Below are positions 16,733-25,721 of a DNA stretch of 64,000 bases, one piece after another (the stretch's first letter is position 1; each line of letters starts with the position of its first letter). Below the pieces are notes generated by a model. The model was not told the DNA's origin and made no database searches. It saw only the letters and a program-made list of their open reading frames with translations. The translations under genes and the position numbers were made by a program. This stretch comes from Pelagibius litoralis (GTDB lineage: Bacteria; Pseudomonadota; Alphaproteobacteria; Kiloniellales; DSM-21159). The DNA lies in contig JARFRB010000081.1 of the NCBI GenBank assembly GCA_029287455.1, forward strand, positions 51,245 to 115,244, given 5' to 3'.

Positions 16733-16961
16733 GAGCGGTCCCTTCTGCTTCGTTGCGGGGTTTCGGATCCTGTCGTGCATGCATATCGACCCTCAGTCGC
16801 GGTAGGCAAGGGCTTCCGCCGCAAAGCCCCTGCATTTGGGCGGTCACGGTGCCACCATGGCCTTGGTATGGGCTCAAACAGTGGCTAGGCTTGCGCTCTC
16901 GGGCGAAGAGGCCCGGCGGTGAGCGCCAGGCTCGGTGAGCGCCGTCCTGGAGAGAGGGATC

Positions 16962-17738
16962 ATGGCGAAGATGAAAAAATCCGTGCTGGTGACCGGCGCT
17001 GCGCGGGGCATCGGCTTGGCCACCGCGGAGCTTTTCTTGGCCGAGGGTTGGCGTGTCGCCTTGCTCGATATTGACGGCCCGGCCCAGATCGAGGCGGTTG
17101 AGGCCTTAAGCAGCGATGACGCCTTCGCGATTGTCGGCGATGTTGCAATTCCGGAAGACGTTACGCGGGCAGTGGGAGAAATCGAGGCCAGGTTCGGGCG
17201 TTTGGACGCTTTGGTGAACAACGCCGGCGTGGCGATCTTCAAGCCGGCCCTGGAAACGACTTACGAGGACTGGGCGCGCACCCTGGACGTTAACCTCACC
17301 GGGCCATTTCTCACGAGCCAGGCCTGCGCCCCCCTAATGTTGAAGGCAGGCGGTGGCGCCATCGTCAATGTCGGCTCGATCTCGGGGCAAAGAGCGAGCA
17401 CGCTGCGGGTCGCCTACGGCACGTCGAAGTCGGCCTTGATGCACCTAACGCGCCAGCTTGCCGCCGAGTTCGCGGAGATCGGCATTCGGGTCAATGCCGT
17501 CGCACCCGGCCCCGTGGACACGGCGATGGCGAAGAAGGTTCATAGCCCGGAGATCCGGGCGGACTATCACGCGGCGATCCCACTTGCCCGTTATGGAGTT
17601 GAGGAGGAAATCGGTAACGTCATCCACTTCCTTTGCTCCCCACAGGCGAGCTACATCACCGGGGAAACAATCGCCGTCGATGGCGGTTTCGCCGCCACGG
17701 GGATTGGCTTGGCCGCTTTTCGCGGCGATGGCCGCTAA
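16962..17738 (+). CDS. Short-chain dehydrogenase/reductase
   Basis: 258 residues from ATG 16962 behind GGAGAGAGGG. The classical SDR layout is complete: TGAARGIG at 11-18, D after strand 2 (LLDIDGP) suggesting NAD, NNAG, VNVGSISG with the catalytic Ser, and the YGTSK Tyr/Lys pair. NAVAPGPVDT and the terminal TGETIAVDGGF are also present. It is a cytoplasmic oxidoreductase acting on an alcohol or ketone. The LysE exporter gene follows after 51 bases on the same strand. Confidence 0.9.
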   Translation: MAKMKKSVLVTGAARGIGLATAELFLAEGWRVALLDIDGPAQIEAVEALSSDDAFAIVGDVAIPEDVTRAVGEIEARFGRLDALVNNAGVAIFKPALETTYEDWARTLDVNLTGPFLTSQACAPLMLKAGGGAIVNVGSISGQRASTLRVAYGTSKSALMHLTRQLAAEFAEIGIRVNAVAPGPVDTAMAKKVHSPEIRADYHAAIPLARYGVEEEIGNVIHFLCSPQASYITGETIAVDGGFAATGIGLAAFRGDGR

Positions 17739-17789
17739 GTGCAGCGCTTTGGATTGCGGGGAGGGCTTCCAGGCCGTAGATAAGGCGGC

Positions 17790-18386
17790 ATGCTGACTTT
17801 CGCCGCCGCCTTGTTTTTTCTGATCATTACGCCGGGGCCCGGGGTGCTGTCCACGGCCGGTGTCGGATCGGGCTATGGCTTCGCCGCGGGCATCCGATAT
17901 CTCTCCGGCCTCTTCGTCGGGACCAACCTGGTCGCGCTGGCGGTTGTGAGCGGATTGGCGGCGGTGGTGCTGGCGGAGCCGGGATTACGCGAGATCTTAC
18001 TCTACGCCTCGGCGGGCTATCTGCTTTATCTTGCCGCGCGGATCGCATTCTCGGGCACCAAGATCGCCTTCATCGAGCGGAGCAAGGCGCCCGGTTTTCT
18101 GGGCGGGGTGGTGCTTCAGACAATCAATCCCAAGGCCTACGCGGTTAACACCGCGCTGTTCTCCGGCTTCGCTTTCTGGCCTGGCAGCGCTGCGGTCGAG
18201 ATCGCCATCAAGTTCGCGATCATCAACGCGATCTGGATTCCGGTGCATTTGCTTTGGCTAGCGGCGGGTGTGTTCCTTCACCGGCTCGACCTTCCCAGCC
18301 GGGTGCAGTTCGTGATCAACGTGCTGATGGCCCTGTCGATGCTGGCGGTGGTGGCCCTGGCGGCGATCGCGCCGCATGGCGGATAA
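17790..18386 (+). CDS. LysE/RhtB-family amino-acid exporter
   Basis: 198 residues with about six membrane helices. The first helix has the family signature FFLIITPGPGVLSTAGVGSGYG, followed by GIRYLSGLFVGT. The middle carries GFLGGVVLQTINPKAYAV, which matches the RhtB G-x-x-x-x-NPKA motif. Such inner-membrane proteins export amino acids or small amines by proton exchange. It lies between an SDR gene and the DUF5993-dsbB-cydAB run on the same strand. The substrate is unknown. Confidence 0.85.
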   Translation: MLTFAAALFFLIITPGPGVLSTAGVGSGYGFAAGIRYLSGLFVGTNLVALAVVSGLAAVVLAEPGLREILLYASAGYLLYLAARIAFSGTKIAFIERSKAPGFLGGVVLQTINPKAYAVNTALFSGFAFWPGSAAVEIAIKFAIINAIWIPVHLLWLAAGVFLHRLDLPSRVQFVINVLMALSMLAVVALAAIAPHGG

Positions 18387-18500
18387 GCGCGGCCCCGCTT
18401 TGCGACCGAAATGCTTATTGTTATTTGAGAAAAGCACGCGATTGACGGGCATTTTTTGGTATGCTCCCGGCCTGTGTGGGGACAACTTGGGGAGGCTGGA

Positions 18501-18656
18501 GTGATTGCACTCCTTTTCGCGCTGCTGTTGGCCGCGATCGTGCTTGCCTGGCGGGACCAATGGAAATGGTCCTACATACTCTTCGCCGTGACGATCCTGC
18601 TGAGCATCTACTGGCTGGACTTTCACGCGACCTCCAAGCTCAGCATCCATCTCTAG
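18501..18656 (+). CDS. DUF5993-like small two-helix membrane protein
   Basis: 51 residues from GTG 18501 preceded by GGGGAGG. Two hydrophobic helices (IALLFALLLAAIVLAW and YILFAVTILLSIYWL) are joined by a short basic/aromatic turn (RDQWKWS). The protein ends with DFHATSKLSIHL. This length, topology and position nine bases before dsbB match the DUF5993 family, which is usually found beside dsbB. A role as accessory subunit of DsbB is inferred from linkage only. Confidence 0.7.
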   Translation: MIALLFALLLAAIVLAWRDQWKWSYILFAVTILLSIYWLDFHATSKLSIHL

Positions 18657-18665
18657 GAGGCCGGC

Positions 18666-19247
18666 ATGATCGTCTCTCCGAATCCGGCCAGAACGCTCAA
18701 CGCCATCGGGCTCATCGTTGTCTGCGGCGTTTTGATCGGGGCTTATTTCTTTCAGTTCACCTTGAACGAACTGCCCTGCCCGCTGTGCCTTTTGCAGCGG
18801 GTGGCCTTCGTCGCCGTGGGCTATGGTTTGGCCCTGAACCTGATTTACGGGTCGAAGCCTCACCACTATGGCATCATGCTGATCGCGGCGGTCTACGGCG
18901 GTAGTGTCTCCATTCGCCAGATCCTGCTGCACATCGTGCCGGGAACGGGGAGCTACGGCTCGCCGGTGCTTGGACTGCATTACTACACCTGGGCGGGGAT
19001 CGCCTTCTTTCTCGTGATCCTCGGCACGGCGATCATGCTGCTCTTCGAGGGACAGTACAGAAAGCTTCGGGACGAGCCCTCTCATGAAGAGTTCGGCGGC
19101 CAGAAGCTGGCCAAATTCGCCTTCTTCCTGTTGCTTTTCCTGGCGGCGGCGAACGCGGTCACGACGCTTTTGGAATGCGGCCCGCTCATCTGCGACGATC
19201 CGCCGACCGGTTACAAATTCCTGGAGCAACTCGAGAAGAGCGGGTGA
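18666..19247 (+). CDS. dsbB: Disulfide bond formation protein B, variant with C-terminal second cysteine pair
   Basis: 193 residues with five hydrophobic segments (about 12-33, 43-63, 69-90, 107-127, 149-165). The first periplasmic loop has the quinone-proximal CPLC pair (C38, C41), followed by Q and R as in DsbB. The loop after helix 3 (VPGTGSYGSPVLGLHYY), where E. coli DsbB has its second pair, contains no cysteine. Instead C171 and C176 lie after a fifth helix, again predicted periplasmic. DsbB reoxidises DsbA and passes electrons to ubiquinone. The cytochrome bd genes follow 69 bases later. Confidence 0.85.
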   Translation: MIVSPNPARTLNAIGLIVVCGVLIGAYFFQFTLNELPCPLCLLQRVAFVAVGYGLALNLIYGSKPHHYGIMLIAAVYGGSVSIRQILLHIVPGTGSYGSPVLGLHYYTWAGIAFFLVILGTAIMLLFEGQYRKLRDEPSHEEFGGQKLAKFAFFLLLFLAAANAVTTLLECGPLICDDPPTGYKFLEQLEKSG

Positions 19248-19316
19248 ATGACGCGGCATTTGGCGCTTCACCCAAGGTGAACGGCTTGTCGCGGCACGCG
19301 CGGAAGAGGGGCTGAC

Positions 19317-20726
19317 TTGGATTTCGATCCCGTCCTGCTGTCCAGGATCCAATTCGCGTTCCTTGTGACGCTCCACATCATTTTTCCCGCCTTCACGATT
19401 GGACTCGCGGCCTGGTTGGGTGCGATCGAGAGCCTGTCCATGGCGACCGGCAAAGCGATCTACCGCAAGCTCTTCGATTTCTGGCTTAAGGTCTTCGCCT
19501 TGTCCTTCGGCATGGGCGTGGTGTCCGGCATCGTGCTGGCGTTTCAGTTTGGGACGAACTGGAGCGTGCTGGCCGAGCGCATGGGCTCAATCCAGGGACC
19601 CCTGCTGGGCTACGAAGCCTTCACCGCCTTCCTTCTGGAGGCGACCTTCTTCGGCGTCATGCTGTTTGGCCGCGAGCGGGTGCCGCGCTGGTTCTATCTG
19701 CTGTCGTGCTGGATGGTGGCCCTTGGGACGACCTTCTCCTCGTTTTGGATCATGGCCAACAACAGCTGGATGCAGGTGCCGGTGGGCTACCAGATCGTCG
19801 ATGGCAAGATCATTCCCACCGATTGGATGGAGATCGTTTGGGGTGAGGTCTTCCGTATCCGCTGGCTGCACATGCTGATTGGCGCCTATCTCACAACGGC
19901 GATCTGCGTGGTGGCAACTGGCGCCTGGTACCTCTTGCGCGGAGTCCATAAGGACGAAGGCCGGATGATGCTGCGCTGGGGACTGCCGTTCACGGCTCTG
20001 CTGATTGTGCCGCAGCTTTGGCTCGGGCACTTGAACGGCGAGTACATCAAGGATCATCAGCCCCCCAAGTTCACCGCTGTCGAGGGGCGGTGGCAGACGG
20101 AAAAGCCCGCGCGGCTGATCCTCTTTGCCTGGCCGGATCCGGCGAACGAGCGAAATCTCTTCGAGATCGCCGTTCCGAAGCTGGGTAGTTTCGTGGACGA
20201 CGGAACCTTGACCTCCGAGGAGCCGGGAATCCTCTCGATCCCCGAGGACGAGCGGCCGCCCCTGCTGATCCCCTTCTTCGGGTTCCGCATCATGGTGGCC
20301 ATGGGGCTGCTGATGGTGCTGATCGGCTGGGGGGGCTTGGCTTTGAGGCTGTTCGGTCCGCTCGAGCGACGGCGGTGGTTCCTTTGGTGCTGCTTTCTGT
20401 CGTTTCCCTCGGGCTTCGTCGCGGTGGTCGCGGGCTGGTTCACCGCGGAGGTGGGGCGGCAGCCCTGGGTCGTCTATGGCTTACTCAAGACCGTCGACGC
20501 CCATACGCCAAACTTGACCAGCACCGAAGTCTTGATCTCGCTGATCGGCTACGCCTTGGTATATGGCTTCATCTTCTCCTTCGGCTTCTATTACCTGTAC
20601 GTTCTGATCCGGAACGGCCCGGTGGACGCGAAGGGCTCTTTCTCCGGCGTCAGCGCCAAGCGGCCCTTCGCCGCGGCGGGCTCGGCGGAGACGGTGACGG
20701 GCCGAAAGATCAAGGCGAGACGCTGA
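19317..20726 (+). CDS. cydA: Cytochrome bd-type quinol oxidase subunit I
   Basis: 469 residues from TTG 19317, preceded by GGAAGAGGGG. The start gives the standard N-terminus LSRIQFAFLVTLHIIFPAFTIGLAAW, with the haem-ligand His in TLH. FGTNWSVLAERMGSIQGPLLGYEAFTAF (read as FGTNWSVLAE then GPLLGYEAFTAF) and the GRQPWVVYGLLKT block are diagnostic. The quinol loop is short, as in cyanide-insensitive oxidases (CIO), rather than the long E. coli type. It oxidises ubiquinol and reduces O2 without proton pumping. cydB follows after three bases. Confidence 0.95.
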   Translation: MDFDPVLLSRIQFAFLVTLHIIFPAFTIGLAAWLGAIESLSMATGKAIYRKLFDFWLKVFALSFGMGVVSGIVLAFQFGTNWSVLAERMGSIQGPLLGYEAFTAFLLEATFFGVMLFGRERVPRWFYLLSCWMVALGTTFSSFWIMANNSWMQVPVGYQIVDGKIIPTDWMEIVWGEVFRIRWLHMLIGAYLTTAICVVATGAWYLLRGVHKDEGRMMLRWGLPFTALLIVPQLWLGHLNGEYIKDHQPPKFTAVEGRWQTEKPARLILFAWPDPANERNLFEIAVPKLGSFVDDGTLTSEEPGILSIPEDERPPLLIPFFGFRIMVAMGLLMVLIGWGGLALRLFGPLERRRWFLWCCFLSFPSGFVAVVAGWFTAEVGRQPWVVYGLLKTVDAHTPNLTSTEVLISLIGYALVYGFIFSFGFYYLYVLIRNGPVDAKGSFSGVSAKRPFAAAGSAETVTGRKIKARR

Positions 20727-20729
20727 GCC

Positions 20730-21734
20730 ATGGATGCCGCGCTGCTTCCCACGTTCTGGGCCGCGCTGATCGGCTTTTCGCTGCTTGTCTACGTTCTTCT
20801 AGATGGCTTCGACCTGGGTGTTGGGATCCTGTTCGGCGCCACCCGGCGGAGCGATTTCCGCTCGGAGATGCTGTCGGCGGTTGCACCGGTTTGGGACGGC
20901 AACGAGACCTGGCTGGTCCTTGTGGGGGCCAGCCTTTTCGGTGCCTTCCCGACCGTCTACGCAATCTTTCTTTCGGCCTTTTACCTGCCGGTTACCTTGC
21001 TGCTCTTCGCCTTGATTTTTCGCGGCGTTGCCTTCGAGTTCCGGGAACGGGCGGGGCGCTTGCGAGTCATTTGGGACTGGGGTTTCTTCGTGGGGTCCCT
21101 GATCGCGTCCTTCGTTCAGGGGGCTGCGGTCGGCGCCATGGTACTGGAACTCAAGGTCGTGGATGGGCGCTTCGCGGGCGGTCCCTTCGACTGGATCAGT
21201 GGCTTTTCGATCCTCTGCGGGCTTGGCCTGGTGGCGGGGTATGCGCTTTTGGGGGCCGCTTGGCTGATCTTCAAGACCACCGGCGAGCTTCGGGACTGGG
21301 CGATAACACGGGTTCGTTGGCTCCTCGGGATTACCATGGGATTTGTCGCTCTGGCACTGGTCTTCGCAGCAACGACCCACCTGCGGGTTTTCGAGCGGTG
21401 GCACGAGCATCCTTGGCTACTCGCGTTTCCCGTGATCGCCGCGGCGGCGGCCATCGCCCTTTACCGCTGGCCGCGCCATAGACGGCGCGATGGCCGGCCG
21501 TTCATCTGGGCCGCGCTCATCTTTCTCTCGGCCTTCTCGATGCTCAGTGGAAGCTTCTGGCCCTACATGATTCCCTTCAGCGTCACCGTCGAAAGCGCCG
21601 CCTCCCCCAGGGAATCCCTGGAGTTCATGTTCTACGGTGCTGCCTTGATCGTGTTCCCGATGGTTCTGGTCTACACGGTGGGGCGCTACTGGATCTTCCG
21701 GGGGAAGATTCGCCGGGACGACGACTACGGATAG
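20730..21734 (+). CDS. cydB: Cytochrome bd-type quinol oxidase subunit II
   Basis: 334 residues, about eight to nine membrane helices. The N-terminal FSLLVYVLLDGFDLGVGILF and APVWDGNETWLVLVGASLFGAFP are the conserved CydB blocks. The region ends with SGSFWPYMIPFSVTVESAASP. It forms the heterodimer with CydA. No cydX-like small ORF or cydDC assembly transporter is visible next to it. It is convergent with the ThDP-enzyme gene, with eight bases between stops. Confidence 0.95.
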   Translation: MDAALLPTFWAALIGFSLLVYVLLDGFDLGVGILFGATRRSDFRSEMLSAVAPVWDGNETWLVLVGASLFGAFPTVYAIFLSAFYLPVTLLLFALIFRGVAFEFRERAGRLRVIWDWGFFVGSLIASFVQGAAVGAMVLELKVVDGRFAGGPFDWISGFSILCGLGLVAGYALLGAAWLIFKTTGELRDWAITRVRWLLGITMGFVALALVFAATTHLRVFERWHEHPWLLAFPVIAAAAAIALYRWPRHRRRDGRPFIWAALIFLSAFSMLSGSFWPYMIPFSVTVESAASPRESLEFMFYGAALIVFPMVLVYTVGRYWIFRGKIRRDDDYG

Positions 21735-21742
21735 GGCCCAAC

Positions 21743-23287
21743 TTACATCGCGACCTCGATCAGGTAGGGGGCGGGGGTCGCGAGACCCACGCCAAGCGCA
21801 CGGGCGAGATCGGCCGTGCTGTCGACGCGGCAACCCTCCAACCCCATCGCGCGCGCCATCTCCACCCAGCCGAGGTCCGGCCGGGTGAGGGTGAGCATGT
21901 CGATGGCTCTGGGGCCGGGATTCATCACGCCGACGTTGCGCAACTCGCCGTGCAGGATCTGGTAGCTACGGTTGGCGAAGATCAGAATCGTGATGTCCAG
22001 CTCTTCGCGCGCCATGGTCCAGAGCGCTTGCACCGTGTACATGGCGCTGCCGTCGCCTTCCAGCGCCAGCACCTTGCAGTCCGGACAGGCGATCGCCGCA
22101 CCCACGGCGACGGGTAGGCCGTAGCCGATTGAACCGCCCTTGTTGTTCAGCCAGCTATGCGGCGGCGCGCCCTTGGTCTGGGCGAAGAAAGCCCGTCCGG
22201 TGGTGATCGATTCGTCCACGACGATGGCGTTCTCCGGGATGCAGGCCCCGAGCACGCTGGCGATTGAGTCCGGCGTTACAGGGCCATCGGTGATTTCCGG
22301 TGTGCTGGCCTCCGCGATGCCTGCCGGGGCCAAGGTCGTGGCGCCAAGGCTATCGCGCAGGCCCGCGAGCGCGCCGGCGATATCTTCCCCAACACCGGCC
22401 AGTTCGCGGAACTCGGCTCCTTCGGCGGTCAACACTCCGGGCTTGTCCGGATAGGCGAAGAAGGCGACAGGCTTACTGGCGCCAACCAGCACGATCCGGC
22501 GATAGGGGGCCAGGATCTCCAGCGCCTGGTCCACCGGGTAGGGAATCCGGGCAACCGAGACGCGGCCGGCGCCACGCTCGATCCGGGCGTTCGACCACTC
22601 GGTCAGCAAGCCGCACCCGGTCTTGGCGGCGATCTGTCCGGCGATCCGCAGGTTGTCTTCCGTTAGGGCCTCGCCACCGAGCAGCAAAAGGCTGTCCGGG
22701 CCCCCGAGATGCTTTTCCGCTTCCGCGACCGCTTCGGGGTCGACGGGTGCCCGTGGGGGAAGGGGCAAGGGCTCGGCGACCACGCCACCTTCGTTCCACG
22801 CCGTGTCGCCCGGCAGGATCAACGAGGCGATTTGGCCCGGCGGGGTCATGGCCGCCGCGATGGCCTCGGCGCCATCCGCCCCGACACCGCTTGCGTCGCG
22901 GGAGGTCTTGACCCAGTGAGAGACCGGCCAAGCGATGCCCTCGATATCGGCGGTGAGTGGTGCGTCCAAGGCGATGTGGTCGATTGCGTGTTCGCCGACG
23001 ATATTGACGATGCCCGAGCCCGCCTTCTTCGCGTTGTGCAGGTTCGATACGCCATTGGCCAGGCCCGGCCCCAGGTGCAGCAGGGTGGAGGCGGGGCGTC
23101 TGGCCATCCGGAAGTAGCCGTCCGCGGCACCGGTCGCGACCCCCTCGAAGAGCGCGAGCACGCAGCGCATGCCGGGGACCTGGTCGAGAGCGGCCACGAA
23201 GTGCATCTCCGAGGTGCCGGGGTTGGTGAAACAGACGTCCACGCTGCCTGCGAGCAGGGTCCGCACAAGGCTTTCCGCACCATTCAT
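21743..23287 (-). CDS. Thiamine-diphosphate enzyme of the acetolactate synthase large-subunit-like family
   Basis: 514 residues. The catalytic Glu is E48 in ALFEGVATGAADGY. The ThDP/Mg motif is EGDGSAMYTVQALWTMAREELD ... NRSY (GDG to N spacing intact). The middle domain is degenerate for FAD. It is shorter than true IlvB (about 570), and no ilvN small subunit is adjacent. A decarboxylase or carboligase acting on a 2-oxo acid, such as benzoylformate-decarboxylase relatives, is more likely than branched-chain synthesis. The 2-hydroxyacid dehydrogenase upstream on the same strand (gap 73 bases) could feed or drain the same 2-oxo acid. Confidence 0.8.
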   Translation of the reverse strand: MNGAESLVRTLLAGSVDVCFTNPGTSEMHFVAALDQVPGMRCVLALFEGVATGAADGYFRMARRPASTLLHLGPGLANGVSNLHNAKKAGSGIVNIVGEHAIDHIALDAPLTADIEGIAWPVSHWVKTSRDASGVGADGAEAIAAAMTPPGQIASLILPGDTAWNEGGVVAEPLPLPPRAPVDPEAVAEAEKHLGGPDSLLLLGGEALTEDNLRIAGQIAAKTGCGLLTEWSNARIERGAGRVSVARIPYPVDQALEILAPYRRIVLVGASKPVAFFAYPDKPGVLTAEGAEFRELAGVGEDIAGALAGLRDSLGATTLAPAGIAEASTPEITDGPVTPDSIASVLGACIPENAIVVDESITTGRAFFAQTKGAPPHSWLNNKGGSIGYGLPVAVGAAIACPDCKVLALEGDGSAMYTVQALWTMAREELDITILIFANRSYQILHGELRNVGVMNPGPRAIDMLTLTRPDLGWVEMARAMGLEGCRVDSTADLARALGVGLATPAPYLIEVAM

Positions 23288-23360
23288 CGGGATATCCTTT
23301 CCCTGTTCGTCGGGGATGAGAAGCCGCTGTCGGGGCTTCGGGCTCGGTCTTGGGCGGGGC

Positions 23361-24308
23361 TCATCCGGCGAACCTCATGCCGGGTGCCAAGGCTCCTGCC
23401 AAGGCATCGCGAATGTTGCGGGCGGCCCGCAGACCCATCCGGCGCATGCTTTCCTCCGAGAATGCCGCCGTGTGCGGTGTCAAGAGCGCGCCGTCGATCC
23501 CCAGCAGCGGATTGCCGGACTCAACCGGCTCGACTGAGAACACGTCCGACGCCACCCCGCCAAGATGCCCGGAGGCAGCGAGTTCCGCCAAGGCCCCCTC
23601 ATCAATGATTCCGCCGCGCGCGCAGTTGACGACGAATGCGCCGGGCCTCAGCAGCCGCAGGCGCCGGCGGTCCATCAGGCCCTTGGTTTGTGGTGTTAGC
23701 GGCAGGTGTAGCGTGAGAATATCGGTTTGCTCTAGCGCCTCGTCGAGGGAGGCCGCCACGGGAAAGCCCTCGGGCGTTTCCCCCATCCGCAGCAGCGGGT
23801 CATGGACCGTGACATCCATCGCGAAGGCGTGGCACAGGGCCGCCACCTTGCGCCCGATGCGCCCATAGCCCAGCACCAGGGTGTTTCGCCCGGCGACGTC
23901 GACCACGCGATACTTCGAGCGCTCCGCATAGTCGCGGCGCAGCGCGCGGTCCATCAGGCCCAGGTTCTTCGCCAAGGCCAGTATGAACATCAAGGTGTGC
24001 TCAGCTACGGAGTCCGTGTTTGCGTCCGCCGCGACGGTGATCTCGATTCCGCGTTCCCTTGCGCAGCGAGCGTCGATGTTGTCGCAGCCGACGCCATGCT
24101 TGGAGATAACCTTGAGGCGCGTGGCCGCCTCGATCATGCGCCGGTCGATCGGGCTCACACGCACCAGGATAGCGTCCGCTTCGGGCAGGGCTTGCGCGAA
24201 CTGGCGAGGCGTGAGCTTCCAGCCCTCGATCGCCTCGGCGTCCATGTCTTGGCGCAGATAGCCTAGCGCGTCCGGGTGGATCGCCTCGGTCACAAGAACA
24301 GTCAACAT
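23361..24308 (-). CDS. D-isomer-specific 2-hydroxyacid dehydrogenase
   Basis: 315 residues. The NAD fold is GYGRIGRKVAA. The catalytic triad is seen as R (NCARGGIIDEGAL), E in the following segment, and H (LLTPHTAAFSEES). The N-terminal substrate lobe is phosphoglycerate-dehydrogenase-like, but no ACT or ASB domain follows. It is therefore a short hydroxypyruvate/2-oxo acid reductase or D-hydroxyacid dehydrogenase. It is probably co-transcribed with the downstream ThDP enzyme and divergent from the epoxide-hydrolase-like gene. Confidence 0.85.
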   Translation of the reverse strand: MLTVLVTEAIHPDALGYLRQDMDAEAIEGWKLTPRQFAQALPEADAILVRVSPIDRRMIEAATRLKVISKHGVGCDNIDARCARERGIEITVAADANTDSVAEHTLMFILALAKNLGLMDRALRRDYAERSKYRVVDVAGRNTLVLGYGRIGRKVAALCHAFAMDVTVHDPLLRMGETPEGFPVAASLDEALEQTDILTLHLPLTPQTKGLMDRRRLRLLRPGAFVVNCARGGIIDEGALAELAASGHLGGVASDVFSVEPVESGNPLLGIDGALLTPHTAAFSEESMRRMGLRAARNIRDALAGALAPGMRFAG

Positions 24309-24463
24309 CAGTTATGGCCTCAATGGATCTGGGTTCCCCGGAGCGGCGGTATGGTTGCGGGATTCCTTCCGGATTGCAATCCTGCGCGGCGGCGCGGCTT
24401 ATGGGTCGAGGCTTTGATGCCACGCTATCGGTGGAGAGGAATTCACGCGGAAAGGGAGAGAGG

Positions 24464-25609
24464 ATGGAGGCGACAGCTTGGCCTTTGCCGGAGGGCGTTC
24501 GATCGCGCCTCGTGCCTGGGGTGAACGGCTTGACGATGCACGTCTTGGAGGCGGGCTTCGAGCCCGCCGGCCGGCCTTGCGTCCTGTTGCTCCATGGTTT
24601 TCCAGAGCTTTCCTATAGCTGGCGCAAGGTGATGCCGGCCCTGGCGCGCGCCGGATATCACGTCGTGGCGCCGGATCAGCGCGGATACGGGCTGACCACC
24701 GGTTGGAACGGGGACTATGATGGCGACCTGGCCTCCTTCGGAATTCTCAACCTGGTGCGCGACGTCTTGGCGTTGCTCCATCAGCTCGGACATAGCTCCG
24801 TCGACGCCGTGGTGGGGCACGACTTCGGATCGCCGGTGGCGGCCTATTGTGCTCTGATTCGCCCGGATGTGTTTCGCTCGGTGGCGCTGATGAGCGCTCC
24901 CTTCGAAGGCCCGCCTTCCTTTCCGCTCGGCGAGTCGGCGGAAGTTGGCAACTCGCCTGGCGATCCGGCCTTCCGCGAAGCTCTGGCGCGCTTGACGCCG
25001 CCGCGCAAGCATTACCAATGGTACTACGGCACCCGCGCGGCCAACGCGGACATGCGCGACTGCCCCGAAGGCATCGCCGCCTTTCTGCGCGCCTATTATC
25101 ACATGAAAAGCGGTGATTGGGCGGAGAACGCGCCCTTTCCCCTGGAGGCATGGACGGCCGAGGCCTTCGCCAAGCTGCCGCGCTACTACGTCATGGACCT
25201 GGATCAAGACATGGCCGCAACGGTGCGGCCCCACATGCCCTCCGAGAGCGAGGTCGCACGCTGTACCTGGCTGAGCGAGGCGGAGCTGTCGATCTACGCC
25301 GAGACCTTCTCGCGGACCGGCTTTCAAGGGGGGCTGCAGTGGTACCGCTGCGCGCTGAGCGCTGACCAGGCGCGCGACCTCACCCTTTTCACCGGCCGCG
25401 CGATCGAGGTGCCGGCCTGCTTCATCGCCGGCGCCCGGGACTGGGGCATTCACCAGAGGCCGGGAGGTCTGGAGACGATGCGGCGCCATGCTTGCCGGCG
25501 CATGACCGCTTGCGATCTGATCGTGGGTGCCGGGCATTGGGTGCAGCAAGAGCGCCCGGACGCGGTGGTCCGCCTGCTGACGCGGTTTCTCTCCCGTGCC
25601 GAGGGATGA
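24464..25609 (+). CDS. Alpha/beta hydrolase, epoxide-hydrolase-like
   Basis: 381 residues from ATG 24464, immediately after AAAGGGAGAGAGG. The oxyanion segment LLLHGFPELSYSWRKVMP is typical of soluble epoxide hydrolases. The nucleophile is Asp in VGHDFGSPVAAYCAL, and the catalytic His is in GAGHWVQQERP. A helical cap (about residues 140-270) contains Tyr residues that could act as lid acids. Asp rather than Ser at the elbow limits it to epoxide hydrolase or dehalogenase chemistry. The substrate is unknown. A 7+2+7 inverted repeat (25611-25626) follows the stop. Confidence 0.8.
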   Translation: MEATAWPLPEGVRSRLVPGVNGLTMHVLEAGFEPAGRPCVLLLHGFPELSYSWRKVMPALARAGYHVVAPDQRGYGLTTGWNGDYDGDLASFGILNLVRDVLALLHQLGHSSVDAVVGHDFGSPVAAYCALIRPDVFRSVALMSAPFEGPPSFPLGESAEVGNSPGDPAFREALARLTPPRKHYQWYYGTRAANADMRDCPEGIAAFLRAYYHMKSGDWAENAPFPLEAWTAEAFAKLPRYYVMDLDQDMAATVRPHMPSESEVARCTWLSEAELSIYAETFSRTGFQGGLQWYRCALSADQARDLTLFTGRAIEVPACFIAGARDWGIHQRPGGLETMRRHACRRMTACDLIVGAGHWVQQERPDAVVRLLTRFLSRAEG

Positions 25610-25610
25610 G

Positions 25611-25626
25611 ATCACGATTTCGTGAT
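25611..25626. repeat. Short inverted repeat after the epoxide-hydrolase-like gene
   Basis: ATCACGA-TT-TCGTGAT, perfect arms, begins two bases after the stop. It has no T-run, so it is a transcript-end hairpin or a protein site; neither can be decided. Confidence 0.35.
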
Positions 25627-25666
25627 GACTGGGTTGTTCAGGGAAAGGGGTCTTGGAAGTATTTTA

Positions 25667-25682
25667 TCTATCACTAGATAGA
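25667..25682. promoter_or_regulatory. Palindromic operator candidate upstream of the GST gene
   Basis: TCTATC-ACTA-GATAGA, a perfect 6+4+6 inverted repeat in an AT-rich stretch 40 bases before the GST start. A TTGGAA (-35-like) begins at 25653, so the palindrome would cover the -10 region. No regulator gene adjoins it, so a distant regulator is inferred. Confidence 0.45.
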
Positions 25683-25721
25683 GAACTATGACACCTAACC
25701 ACTCCCTGGAGGATACGGCGG

